From: CAG-390 sp045541375
GTDB taxonomy: Bacteria; Bacillota; Clostridia; Oscillospirales; CAG-272
DNA length: 21,042 nt
Assembly (NCBI GenBank): GCA_045541375.1
Contig: JAZQJB010000025.1
Coordinates: 1-21,042 of the forward strand
Direction of reading: 5' to 3'
This document shows, piece by piece, positions 6,618 through 14,062 of the stretch. Position numbers and translations under genes: made by a program. The notes under the pieces are model-generated. The model worked only from the letters and a program-made list of their open reading frames with translations, did no database searches and had not been told where the DNA came from. The stretch's first letter is position 1, and the number at the start of each line of letters is the position of its first letter.

Positions 6618-7904
6618 TCATTTGGCAACGGCGTTTCCCGCAAGGAAGGCGGTTGACCAAGCGATCTGCAGATTATAGCCGCCCGTGTATCCGTCCACGT
6701 CAATGATCTCGCCGGCGAAATAAAGGCCCTCGCAGATCTTCGATTGCATCGTTCTCGGATCGATCTCATCGGTCGGAATACCGCCGCGGGTGATGATAGC
6801 CTCGCTTATCGGTCGCAGACCCGAGATCGGAACGCGGAAGGCTTTGAAGGTCGCAACCATCCTCCTTCGCATCTCCTTGGTGATCGAATGCACCTTGGTA
6901 TCGTGCGGGATGCCCGTCATTTCGATAAAGGGCAGGATCATCTTGCTCGGCAAAAGATCGCCGAGTGCGTTTGCGAGATCGCGATTCTTGTATTTCGAAA
7001 AATCCGAAAGCAGGCGAGCGTCGAGCGTTGCCTCGTCAAGTGCGGGCTTCAAATCGAGCAGAGCGTCATACTTATCGGGGGTCACTTTCAGGAGGCGAGC
7101 CGAGGCAGAAAGCGCCATCGGTCCCGTAAGCCCGAAATGAGTGAACATTATCTCGCCGAAGTCGTCGTAGACCTTCTTACCGCTTGCTCTTTCAACGATC
7201 GTGAGTGCGGTATTCTTCAGCGAAAGTCCCTGCATCGAAGGACAGAGCTTACCGGGGCAGACGAGCGGAACGAGAGAAGCCGTCAGCGCTGTCGGATGAT
7301 GTCCGAGTGCCTCGGCAAAGCGGTGACCGTCACCCGTCGAGCCCGTTCTCGGATAGGAAACACCGCCGGTCGCAAGAATGACGCGGTCAAAATCGCGCGG
7401 CTTTTCGGCGTGGGTCATATGAACGGTGAAAATGCCGTTTTCCTTTGTAATGCTCTTTACCGCACCGCCGACAACGGTTACGCCGGAATACTCAAGATCG
7501 CGCACGAGTGCATCGACAATGTCGCGCGCCTTGTCCGATTCGGGAAAAACACGGCGGCCGCGCTCGACCTTGGTGGGCACGCCGAGATATTCGAAATGTT
7601 CTATGACGCGGCTCGGTGGGAATGCCGAATATGCGGCATAAAGGAAGCGCGGATTGCGCGGTATATTTTCAAGAAATTCGTCACGAGTGCAATCGTTGGT
7701 GACGTTGCATCTTCCCTTGCCCGTGATGGCAAGCTTCCAGCCCATTTTGCCTGGGCCGTTTTTTTCATAAAGTGTGACCGAAGCACCCGCATACGCGGCA
7801 AAGGCGGCGGCTGCCATGCCGGCAGCGCCGCCGCCTATTACGGCTACGCGAATATTATCGGTAGTAATTGCAGAATTATTCATACCAAATTTTACGACCG
7901 GCAC
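6618..7904 (-). CDS. HI0933/YhiN-family FAD-dependent flavoprotein
   Basis: A 428-residue flavoprotein. It has an N-terminal Rossmann motif GGGAAGMAA (24-32), the family motif TGKGRCNVTN (61-70), the central ATGGVSYPRTGSTGDG, and the C-terminal FAGEIIDVDGYTGGYN. This is the HI0933-like group, often labelled NAD(P)/FAD-dependent or aminoacetone oxidase; its true substrate is not settled. The protein looks soluble. It starts at GTG 7904, 2 bases after the rpiR stop, with only a weak AAGG upstream, so coupling to rpiR is likely. An ATG at 7883 would remove seven residues and cannot be excluded, since homologues begin close to the Rossmann strand. Location beside cmk-plsC-ispH is common in Clostridia. 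Confidence 0.9.
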   Translation of the reverse strand: MPVVKFGMNNSAITTDNIRVAVIGGGAAGMAAAAFAAYAGASVTLYEKNGPGKMGWKLAITGKGRCNVTNDCTRDEFLENIPRNPRFLYAAYSAFPPSRVIEHFEYLGVPTKVERGRRVFPESDKARDIVDALVRDLEYSGVTVVGGAVKSITKENGIFTVHMTHAEKPRDFDRVILATGGVSYPRTGSTGDGHRFAEALGHHPTALTASLVPLVCPGKLCPSMQGLSLKNTALTIVERASGKKVYDDFGEIMFTHFGLTGPMALSASARLLKVTPDKYDALLDLKPALDEATLDARLLSDFSKYKNRDLANALGDLLPSKMILPFIEMTGIPHDTKVHSITKEMRRRMVATFKAFRVPISGLRPISEAIITRGGIPTDEIDPRTMQSKICEGLYFAGEIIDVDGYTGGYNLQIAWSTAFLAGNAVAK

Positions 7905-7906
7905 TT

Positions 7907-8770
7907 TTATTCGTGCGCCTTGTCGTAGACCTCGTATTCATCCCAGATTTTTTCAAGCTTGTCGAAGCGGACTCTGATGTCATCCATCTTCTTGCGCGAA
8001 ACCGCAACGATGATGGCGTTGATGATCGAAAGCGGAGCAACGAGCGAATCGACGAAGGAGACAAGGTCGCTTCTTGCCAGAAGAAGCTGATCTGCCACTC
8101 CCGCTATCGGCGACTGATGGCTGTCGGTCAGCGAAATAACGTCGGCGCCCGCATTGTGAGCATATTCAACTGCATTGACTATCCTCTTGGAATAACGCGG
8201 GAAGCTGATTGCGATCATAACGTCATTTTCGTTTATCGACATAATCTGCTCGAACATCTCGCTGCCGGAGGTCGTCTGGACGAACTTGACGTTGTCAAAC
8301 ATCATTCGGAAATTAAAATTCAAAAATCCCGCAAGCGAGGAAGAGGAACGAACACCGATGATGTATATCTTGTCGGCTGCAACGATCTTATCGACCGCCG
8401 CATCAAATGCCTCACGGTCAACCTCCTCGAGCGTTCTGCGGATCTTTTCGGCATCCGACATAAGGATCTTCTCAAGAACGTCACCCTCGCCGATGAGCGA
8501 ATTGGTAACCTCGACTCGCTGAACCGAAGTCAGCTTCATTCTGATAAGCTCCTGGAGCGATTTCTGCATTTCGGGATAGCCCTCAAAGCCGAGCTCGATC
8601 GCAAATCTTACGACCGTGGACTCGGAAACTCCGACAAGGGCACCCATTTTCGATGCCGTCATATACGCCGCTTTGTCATAGTGATCAAGTATGTAATTAG
8701 CTATTCTTTTTTGTCCTTTGGAGAAGGTTGGCATACCCTCTTCAATCATTGCGATAAGGTTGCGTTTCAT
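7907..8770 (-). CDS. MurR/RpiR-family transcriptional regulator
   Basis: A 287-residue regulator with an N-terminal RpiR helix-turn-helix domain (about 1-75, including VGVSESTVVRFAIELGF). A C-terminal SIS sugar-phosphate isomerase-type domain (about 115-245) contains IIGVRSSSSLAG and ISFPRYSKRIV. Such proteins bind phosphosugars and control sugar or cell-wall recycling genes. I start at the ATG at 8770 because AGGAGG lies eight bases upstream; an upstream in-frame GTG at 8797 has no such site. The promoter is TTGACA-17-TATAAT. The gene heads a likely five-gene run ending with ispH-rpsA. The effector is unknown; nagB is nearby but has its own promoter, so any regulatory tie is speculation. Confidence 0.92.
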   Translation of the reverse strand: MKRNLIAMIEEGMPTFSKGQKRIANYILDHYDKAAYMTASKMGALVGVSESTVVRFAIELGFEGYPEMQKSLQELIRMKLTSVQRVEVTNSLIGEGDVLEKILMSDAEKIRRTLEEVDREAFDAAVDKIVAADKIYIIGVRSSSSLAGFLNFNFRMMFDNVKFVQTTSGSEMFEQIMSINENDVMIAISFPRYSKRIVNAVEYAHNAGADVISLTDSHQSPIAGVADQLLLARSDLVSFVDSLVAPLSIINAIIVAVSRKKMDDIRVRFDKLEKIWDEYEVYDKAHE

Positions 8771-8809
8771 ATCTCCTGCCTCCTGTTGTTGTCGCACAGA
8801 CTCAAAAGT

Positions 8810-8838
8810 ATTATAAACTATTTCGCAGGTTTTGTCAA
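8810..8838 (-). promoter_or_regulatory. Sigma-A promoter of rpiR and downstream genes
   Basis: TTGACA (8838-8833) and TATAAT (8815-8810) on the minus strand are spaced by 17 bases, so both hexamers are perfect. A 9-bp inverted repeat (8853-8886) lies just upstream. No other clear promoter is seen until nagB. Confidence 0.85.
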
Positions 8839-8852
8839 GTAAAATATCGTCG

Positions 8853-8886
8853 ATTTTGCAACTTTTTGAAAGATTTCTTGCAAAAT
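8853..8886. repeat. Inverted repeat upstream of the rpiR promoter
   Basis: ATTTTGCAA (8853-8861) and TTGCAAAAT (8878-8886) are perfect inverted copies separated by 16 bases. The pair ends about 15 bases upstream of the rpiR -35. It could be an operator for an upstream-binding regulator or part of a weak stem after murE. No T-rich tail makes it a convincing terminator. Confidence 0.5.
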
Positions 8887-8921
8887 TTCCAAATTATTAC
8901 GTAAACAGACTGTAATTCAGC

Positions 8922-10457
8922 TCACACCGACGCTTTTTTTGCAGCCACTGCTGCATCGTACTCGCCAAGAGCCTTGATGGTGGATTCGATATCCGAGGGG
9001 TAGTGATACACACCTCCGTGGCGGATCATGTGAGTTTCCGCGCCTCTTCCGGCGAACATAATGACGCTGTCACCGATGCCGGCAAACACGGCACGGCGAA
9101 TGGCATCGCCACGAAGCTCCTCAACGTCAAAGGGACATCCGAGAGCCTCGAGATGAACGGTTATCTCACGGGCGATCTTCTCAAAAGGCTCGTCTGCGGG
9201 GTCTTTTTCGCAGATGACGGCATAGTCGCAGCAAGAGCCGACGATCTTGCCGACCTCCTCGCGTCTGTTTTGCGATTTCGAGCCGTGAAGTCCGAAACAC
9301 GCGATCTTCTTACGGTCGGGATAAGTGCGGCAAACGTATTCGCAAAGAGTTTCAAAGCTGTTCTTGTTATGAGCGTAGTCAACGATGACGATGACCTTTT
9401 CGTCCTCGCTCTTGAAGACCTGCATTCTGCCCGCGGTGCGCGCGACGGCAAGTGCCTTTTCCATAGCCTCGGGCGGGATGCCGACCGCATAAGTCATAGC
9501 AATAGCGCAAAGCGCATTCTTGACGTTAAATTCGCCGGGCATCGTGATCTTCATCGTTCTTTCCCAAAGGGGAGTGATGACTTCAAAATAAATGCCGTCC
9601 GAGCGGGTCTCGATAGACTTGCAGTAAATGGTATCGCTTTCATGAGAGCCGAAGGTGATAACAGGTACTCTGTCGCCGATGTAGTCAAGCATAATATCAC
9701 ACTTGGGGTCATCGGTGTTGACGCAAGCAATGCGGCAGTTATCGAAAAGCTTGAGTTTTGAATAGAAATAGTCCTCAAAAGTGGGATGCTCGACGTCGCT
9801 TATGTGGTCGTTGTCGATATTGGTAAAGCCTGCGACGTTAAAAGTCACCCATTCGACTCTCTGATACTTGAGTGCCTGAGCCGAGACCTCGACAACGTAA
9901 TTCTCGATTCCCGACTTGACGGCATTTGCAAAATGACGCCATACGTCGGGGGATTCGGGAGTGGTGTTGGTCGATTCGAAGCGTTCAATGCCGTCATAGG
10001 TATCTATCGTCGACATAAAACCGCATTCGCGCGTGCCTGTATCCAAAGCATAGGTATCAAGAATCTCTTTAAGGTAGTAAGAAGTAGTTGTCTTACCCTT
10101 AGTGCCCGTTACGGCAAAGGTGGTAAGATCGGTTTGCGGGTCACAATAGAACATTCTCGAGATGAGAGCCATCGCCGTGCGGATGTCGCTGACGGCAATA
10201 TACTTTTCTCTGCCCGCAATGATCCTGTCGCTGATATATGCGACCGCGCCCTTTTCGATCGATGAGAAGAGATATTCCTCCTTAAAATGAACGCCCTTGG
10301 CGATAAAAAGCGTGCCGGGGGTGACCTTTCTTGAATCAAAGGTGAGGTTTGTGACCTCGGTTTCCGCATAGGAATCCCACATATCGGTGCCCATCAGCAA
10401 GCCGGAATTATCAAGAGCTTCAATAAACTCGCGTATAGTATAAATCTTATTTATCAT
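8922..10457 (-). CDS. MurE-like Mur ligase (UDP-MurNAc-tripeptide synthetase family)
   Basis: A 511-residue Mur ligase. It has the N-terminal TFDSRKVTPGTLFIA (39-53), the ATP loop GTKGKTTT (118-125), STNTTPESPD, VVEVSAQALKYQRV, FTNIDNDHIS, a probable carbamylated Lys234 in YSKLKLF, VDYAHNKNSF, and a C-terminal MFAGRGAETH. MurE adds the third peptide residue to UDP-MurNAc-L-Ala-D-Glu. Several signatures drift: EVSSHAL is EVSAQAL, and the DNPR motif that selects diaminopimelate reads KDPA (418-421). Specificity is therefore unclear, and it may be a paralogue. I start at the ATG at 10457, with AAAAGGAA about 9 bases upstream; the 42 extra upstream residues are an AT-rich leader lying over the promoter. 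It stands alone, divergent from the uracil permease. Confidence 0.85.
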   Translation of the reverse strand: MINKIYTIREFIEALDNSGLLMGTDMWDSYAETEVTNLTFDSRKVTPGTLFIAKGVHFKEEYLFSSIEKGAVAYISDRIIAGREKYIAVSDIRTAMALISRMFYCDPQTDLTTFAVTGTKGKTTTSYYLKEILDTYALDTGTRECGFMSTIDTYDGIERFESTNTTPESPDVWRHFANAVKSGIENYVVEVSAQALKYQRVEWVTFNVAGFTNIDNDHISDVEHPTFEDYFYSKLKLFDNCRIACVNTDDPKCDIMLDYIGDRVPVITFGSHESDTIYCKSIETRSDGIYFEVITPLWERTMKITMPGEFNVKNALCAIAMTYAVGIPPEAMEKALAVARTAGRMQVFKSEDEKVIVIVDYAHNKNSFETLCEYVCRTYPDRKKIACFGLHGSKSQNRREEVGKIVGSCCDYAVICEKDPADEPFEKIAREITVHLEALGCPFDVEELRGDAIRRAVFAGIGDSVIMFAGRGAETHMIRHGGVYHYPSDIESTIKALGEYDAAVAAKKASV

Positions 10458-10491
10458 TTGCTTTGTTCCTTTTTTAAGATAAATCAAACTA

Positions 10492-10520
10492 ATTATATCA
10501 CTTTTTAAGATGATTTGCAA
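10492..10520 (-). promoter_or_regulatory. Sigma-A promoter of the murE-like gene
   Basis: TTGCAA (10520-10515) and TATAAT (10497-10492) on the minus strand are 17 bases apart, roughly 35 bases before the start codon. This sits inside the longer open frame and supports the internal ATG. The rest of the AT-rich gap (10521-10620) holds nothing else I can name. Confidence 0.75.
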
Positions 10521-10613
10521 TAGCAGCAGGTAAAATTCAATAAAGAAATCGACAAATATCCGAAGAGTCCAAAATATCAACAAAATATGAAAAAATAATT
10601 TCGTTTTTTACTT

Positions 10614-10642
10614 TACTTTTGTCGAAAAATGTGGTATTATAT
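10614..10642 (+). promoter_or_regulatory. Probable promoter of the uracil permease
   Basis: TATTAT at about 10635-10640 follows a TTTACT-like -35 at a spacing near 17. The -35 is weak. Its position is consistent with a start just before the leader hairpin at 10652-10676. Confidence 0.5.
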
Positions 10643-10651
10643 AGGAAGAAC

Positions 10652-10684
10652 CCGAAGCGCACGCCAAAAGCTTCGGTAATTTTT
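10652..10684 (+). promoter_or_regulatory. Leader hairpin before the uracil permease ribosome binding site
   Basis: CCGAAGC (10652-10658) pairs perfectly with GCTTCGG (10670-10676) around an 11-base loop. It is followed by TAATTTTT and then directly by AGGAGG (10685-10690). It looks like a short terminator or attenuator placed in the 5' leader. No PyrR binding-loop sequence is evident, so any pyrimidine control is inference. Confidence 0.5.
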
Positions 10685-10697
10685 AGGAGGATTTCGC

Positions 10698-12062
10698 ATG
10701 CAACTCATCTACAATGTCAAGGATAAGCCGAAATTCGGTCAGCTTATCGTCTTCGCGATCCAGCAGCTTCTCGCCATTATGGCAGCAACCATCGCCGTTC
10801 CCGCAATCGTCGGCAACGGAATGACCGCTTCCGCAGCTCTCTTCGGTGCAGGTGCAGGTACCATCATCTACCAGCTCTTCACCAAATTCAAGAGCCCCGT
10901 ATTCCTCGGCTCCTCTTTCGCATTCATCCCCTCGATGCTCGCGGCTTTCGCCGGTGCAACCTCTATGCAGCTTGGTTTCCTCGGTCTTCTGATCGGTGTT
11001 ATCAGCGCAGGTCTTGTTTACGTTGTCATTGCTATCATTATCAAGTTCGCAGGCGTTAAGTGGATCAACGTACTTATGCCTCCCGTTGTTATCGGCCCCA
11101 CAGTTGCCCTCATCGGTCTTTCCCTTGCAGGCGCAGCGGTTAAGGACGTATTCTCTTACGGTCCCCAGGATGCAAACGGTGCATTCATTATGTCCACCAA
11201 CATCTGGGTTTCCTTCATTTGCGCGATCGTAACCCTTCTCGTTGTAATCATCTGCTCTACCTACGGTAAGAAGATGGTCAAGCTCATCCCCTTCATCATC
11301 GGTATCCTTTCCGGTTACGCAGTTGGTATGATCTTCACCCTCATCGGTATCGCAACCGATAATCCCGCTCTTCAGATCATTGATTTCGCTCCCTTCAAGG
11401 CTCTCGTTGCAGAAGGCGTTGGACTTTCCACCTTCGTTGCAGTTCCCGAGTTCACCTTCCTCACCGCTCTCAAGGGCACGGGCGAATTCAACGTTTCCTA
11501 TCTTGCAACCGTAATCGTTGCTTACGTTCCCGTTGCTTTCGTAGTATTCGCAGAGCACATCGCTGACCACAAGAACCTCTCCTCCATCATCGAATCCGAC
11601 CTTCTTGAGGATCCCGGACTCCACAACACCCTTCTCGGTGACGGCGTTGGCTCCATCGTCGGCGCGATCTTCGGCGGCTGTCCCAACACCACTTACGGCG
11701 AGTCTGTAGGCTGTGTTGCTATAACCAGAAACGCATCTGTTGTCACCATCACCGTTACCGCTATCATGTCCATGGTAGTTTCCTTCATCTCTCCCTTCGT
11801 CGCATTCCTTGATTCGATCCCCGGATGCGTAATGGGCGGCGTTTGCATCACCCTTTACGGCTTCATCGCAGTTTCGGGTCTCAAGATGATCCAGAAGGTA
11901 GACCTTGAGCAGAACGCAAATCTCTTCACCGCTTCGGTGATCCTTATCACCGGTATCGGCGGTATGGCACTCGCTATCGGTAAGGTAACCCTCACCGCTA
12001 TCGCTTGCGCTCTCATTCTCGGTATCATTGTCAACCTTATTCTTAATAAGGCAAGAAAGTAA
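10698..12062 (+). CDS. uraA: Uracil permease, NCS2 family (UraA/PyrP-like)
   Basis: A 454-residue polytopic membrane protein of the nucleobase:cation symporter-2 family, with hydrophobic segments throughout as expected for 14 helices. Uracil-type signatures are AEHIADHK (285-292, Glu286 matching E. coli UraA Glu241) and CPNTTYGESVGCVAITR (328-344, Glu335 matching Glu290). Xanthine and urate transporters lack the TTYGE form, so uracil is the preferred substrate. His245 of UraA corresponds to Asp290 with His291 beside it. AGGAGG lies seven bases before the ATG. It is the only plus-strand gene, is monocistronic, and ends at a bidirectional terminator. Codons are strongly biased to C-ending forms, suggesting high expression. 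The 5' leader hairpin suggests regulation. Confidence 0.93.
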   Translation: MQLIYNVKDKPKFGQLIVFAIQQLLAIMAATIAVPAIVGNGMTASAALFGAGAGTIIYQLFTKFKSPVFLGSSFAFIPSMLAAFAGATSMQLGFLGLLIGVISAGLVYVVIAIIIKFAGVKWINVLMPPVVIGPTVALIGLSLAGAAVKDVFSYGPQDANGAFIMSTNIWVSFICAIVTLLVVIICSTYGKKMVKLIPFIIGILSGYAVGMIFTLIGIATDNPALQIIDFAPFKALVAEGVGLSTFVAVPEFTFLTALKGTGEFNVSYLATVIVAYVPVAFVVFAEHIADHKNLSSIIESDLLEDPGLHNTLLGDGVGSIVGAIFGGCPNTTYGESVGCVAITRNASVVTITVTAIMSMVVSFISPFVAFLDSIPGCVMGGVCITLYGFIAVSGLKMIQKVDLEQNANLFTASVILITGIGGMALAIGKVTLTAIACALILGIIVNLILNKARK

Positions 12063-12077
12063 TATTTGACCTACATA

Positions 12078-12107
12078 AAACACCCCGCAACCGCGGGGTG
12101 TTTCTTT
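12078..12107. terminator. Bidirectional terminator between uraA and the lipoprotein gene
   Basis: ACACCCCGC (12080-12088), loop AACC and GCGGGGTGT (12093-12101) form a perfect 9-bp GC-rich stem. T-rich sequence follows on the plus strand (TTCTTTT), and four T follow on the minus strand. It serves two converging genes. Confidence 0.92.
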
Positions 12108-13333
12108 TATTGTGACATAAGCTCGTCAAGCGATATTCTCTTTATCAGCGTTCCGGGAAGAGCAGCAGAGTTTGTATGAGTTGCAATATAAAGGTAATTA
12201 TCCGACAAATAGATGCAATTCCAAAGGCCGAATTCACCGTCATTGATTCCGAATACGTTTTCGGGCTCGGAGAAATTCTTCGCGGAGATTTTCTCGATCG
12301 GCGTTCCGTCCGAGATCATACCGTACATTTTAGGATTCGCAAGCGGCACCCAGCTTTTGAAATTTTCGTTTGTCTGGAAGGTAATATAAAGCTGTCCCGT
12401 TGGAAGCTCAACAACGTAGGGCGCGCCGCAGGTGCCGTTCTTGGCGCGATAAACGATCACGGGCTCCGACCAATTCACTCCGTCATCCGACCAAAGAAGC
12501 TTTATGCATAGATCTGTGCCGCCGGGAACCCAGCCTTCGATGGCGCAGACGTATTTTCCGTTTGACAGTCTCTGCCACACGGGCATACCGTCGCGCGAGT
12601 TATGCTTGTCGCCGTTTGAAACTATCGTTCTGTTTGTCCATTCGCCGTTTATCCATTGCAGATATTCGATATGCTGATACTTTTTTACAACGTCAAAGCT
12701 GTCGTTTGCGTAAAAGCAGGTGAGCACGCCGTCGATCAGTCCGAAATGAGGTTCCCACACGCCGCGGGTCTTGCCGTTTTTGTCATAGTATTCGCAGACC
12801 GTGGAATGCTCTTTCCAGCTCTTTCCTCCGTCGGAACTTTGACTCACGAGAATTTTTGTGCAAAAAACTGTTTTTTCGCGATTTATATACCCCGTGGCTC
12901 TGTATGCAACGAGAAGAGTTCCGTCCTCAAGCTGATAGAACGCGGTATTCGCGCAGGCAAGCTCATAGGTGCCGCTTGAATCTTTGACTATATAATTTCT
13001 TCTGTAATCAACTCCGCGCTTCCAAGTCAAACCCTCGTCTTCGCTTCTGAAGCAATAGCCGTCAATGCCGCAGAGCAGAGTTCCGTCCATAAGTTTATAT
13101 AGCCTTGGATATGTACCTTGAGTTGTAACTCTTATGGGATCGATATTTTCAAAAGATACCGAAATAAGCTTGGGCTCCGCTTCGGTTTCGGGTGAAGCAG
13201 TGCTTTCCTCGGTAAGCACCGTACTTGTTTGTTCCGCAAGTGTGGTTTCGGGGATCTCAACGGTTTCATCGGCGCAACCGCAATAGAGGCAACCTAAAGA
13301 AAGCAAGGATAACATAATCAAGATACGCTTCAT
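12107..13333 (-). CDS. Secreted lipoprotein with Asp-box beta-propeller, sialidase/GH93-like
   Basis: A 408-residue exported protein. Residues 1-20 give a short basic and hydrophobic signal with cysteines at 15, 18 and 20; Cys15 or Cys20 is the likely lipid-anchored residue, though neither has a textbook lipobox. A Thr/Ser/Glu-rich linker (about 22-54) follows. The rest resembles a six-bladed propeller with Asp-boxes SEDEGLTW (97-104), SSDGGKSW (166-173) and SDDGVNW (282-288). GVWEPHF (191-197) and RDGMPVWQRLSNGKY (247-261) recall the GH93 exo-arabinanase group, but a GH33-like sialidase or noncatalytic propeller remains possible. It likely acts on glycans at the cell surface. The promoter is TTGACT-17-TAGAAT; the AAGGA is about 14 bases from the ATG, which is long. 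The gene is monocistronic. Confidence 0.75.
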   Translation of the reverse strand: MKRILIMLSLLSLGCLYCGCADETVEIPETTLAEQTSTVLTEESTASPETEAEPKLISVSFENIDPIRVTTQGTYPRLYKLMDGTLLCGIDGYCFRSEDEGLTWKRGVDYRRNYIVKDSSGTYELACANTAFYQLEDGTLLVAYRATGYINREKTVFCTKILVSQSSDGGKSWKEHSTVCEYYDKNGKTRGVWEPHFGLIDGVLTCFYANDSFDVVKKYQHIEYLQWINGEWTNRTIVSNGDKHNSRDGMPVWQRLSNGKYVCAIEGWVPGGTDLCIKLLWSDDGVNWSEPVIVYRAKNGTCGAPYVVELPTGQLYITFQTNENFKSWVPLANPKMYGMISDGTPIEKISAKNFSEPENVFGINDGEFGLWNCIYLSDNYLYIATHTNSAALPGTLIKRISLDELMSQ

Positions 13334-13367
13334 CTATAAATGACGATTCCTTTCAATTACTGATTAA

Positions 13368-13396
13368 ATTCTACCACATAGATCGCTAAAAGTCAA
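13368..13396 (-). promoter_or_regulatory. Sigma-A promoter of the lipoprotein gene
   Basis: TTGACT (13396-13391) and TAGAAT (13373-13368) on the minus strand are 17 bases apart. They lie just after the rubrerythrin terminator. Confidence 0.78.
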
Positions 13397-13404
13397 TATC
13401 CAAT

Positions 13405-13437
13405 CAAAAATCGCCCCTCTGATAAAAGAGAGGCGAT
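13405..13437 (-). terminator. Intrinsic terminator of the rubrerythrin gene
   Basis: On the minus strand ATCGCCTCTC (13437-13428) pairs with GAGGGGCGAT (13419-13410), with G·U pairs, around an 8-base loop. It is followed by TTTTT, 4 bases past the stop codon. Confidence 0.88.
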
Positions 13438-13441
13438 AAAT

Positions 13442-14014
13442 TTATTCAGCGAATCTTGCGAAATAAGCCTTGGGATGTCCGCAAGTGGGGCAATGCTCGG
13501 GGGCATTTTCGCTTGCGATAAGCTGACCGCAGGCAAGGCAGATCCAAGGAGTATTGCCGTCCTCGGCAGTCTTGACGAAGGCGTTGCCGTCGGCGAGCTG
13601 CTTCTGATACTTGAGGTATCTTTCCTCGTGGCGGCGTTCGATCGCGGCGACACGCTCGAATCTGCCGGCGATCTCGTCAAAGCCTTCTTCCTTTGCAGTT
13701 TCTGCAAATTCGCGGTACATCTTGTCCCATTCGAAATGCTCGCCGTTTGCGGCTACCTCGAGGTTCTTTTCGCTTTCATCCATACCTCCGAGAAGTGTGA
13801 ACCAGATCTCTGCGTGCTCGGCTTCGTTTCTCGCGGTCTCCTCAAAGATCTGCGCGACCTTCTCGTATCCGTCCTTTCTTGCCTTGCTTGCAAACCATGT
13901 GTAGCGAAGATGCGCCTGCGACTCGCCCGAAAGCGCGGTATGGAGATTCTCCTGTGTTTTGGTGCCCTCAAGTCTGTCTTTCAGAGGTGTAGGTGCGGGA
14001 ACTGTTGCGTTCAT
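13442..14014 (-). CDS. rbr: Rubrerythrin
   Basis: A 190-residue non-haem iron peroxidase that reduces hydrogen peroxide in anaerobes. Residues 20-140 form the four-helix diiron domain, with GESQAHLRY (30-38), NEAEHAE (63-69) and IERRHEERY (125-133) supplying the Glu and His ligands. The C terminus is a rubredoxin-like iron site, CLAC (159-162) and CPTC (175-178), followed by HPKAYF. Length and order fit classical rubrerythrin. AGGAGG lies 10 bases before the ATG but is embedded in a perfect 11-bp hairpin that is followed by six T. This suggests control by attenuation or Shine-Dalgarno masking. It lies 48 bp after the GNAT gene; I see no convincing promoter in that gap. A terminator follows. 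Confidence 0.95.
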   Translation of the reverse strand: MNATVPAPTPLKDRLEGTKTQENLHTALSGESQAHLRYTWFASKARKDGYEKVAQIFEETARNEAEHAEIWFTLLGGMDESEKNLEVAANGEHFEWDKMYREFAETAKEEGFDEIAGRFERVAAIERRHEERYLKYQKQLADGNAFVKTAEDGNTPWICLACGQLIASENAPEHCPTCGHPKAYFARFAE

Positions 14015-14017
14015 AAT

Positions 14018-14051
14018 AAAAAATCCTCCTGTTTTTTGGTACAGGAGGATT
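14018..14051 (-). promoter_or_regulatory. Terminator-like hairpin that contains the rubrerythrin Shine-Dalgarno
   Basis: On the minus strand AATCCTCCTGT (14051-14041) and ACAGGAGGATT (14032-14022) are perfect inverted copies around an 8-base loop, with a T-tract running to 14018. The AGGAGG at 14030-14025 is the rubrerythrin ribosome binding site. When folded, the element would end transcripts from the GNAT gene and hide the site. Confidence 0.75.
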
Positions 14052-14062
14052 ATTACCTTTAT

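Noticed and set aside
6744..7928. A 394-codon plus-strand frame over the flavoprotein gene
   Set aside because: The minus-strand frame has clear FAD motifs. The plus-strand frame has no family signature and no ribosome binding site.
8771..8797. Upstream GTG start for the RpiR regulator
   Set aside because: The AGGAGG that would serve the ATG at 8770 lies inside that extension, so the ATG is the better start.
10458..10583. N-terminal extension of the murE-like protein
   Set aside because: It is AT-rich, not Mur-like, and overlaps a good promoter; an ATG with a Shine-Dalgarno follows at 10457.
10683..12083. A 466-codon open frame antisense to the uracil permease
   Set aside because: It mirrors the permease, whose strong C-ending codon bias keeps the opposite frame open. 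Its product is hydrophilic and low in complexity with no recognisable domain.
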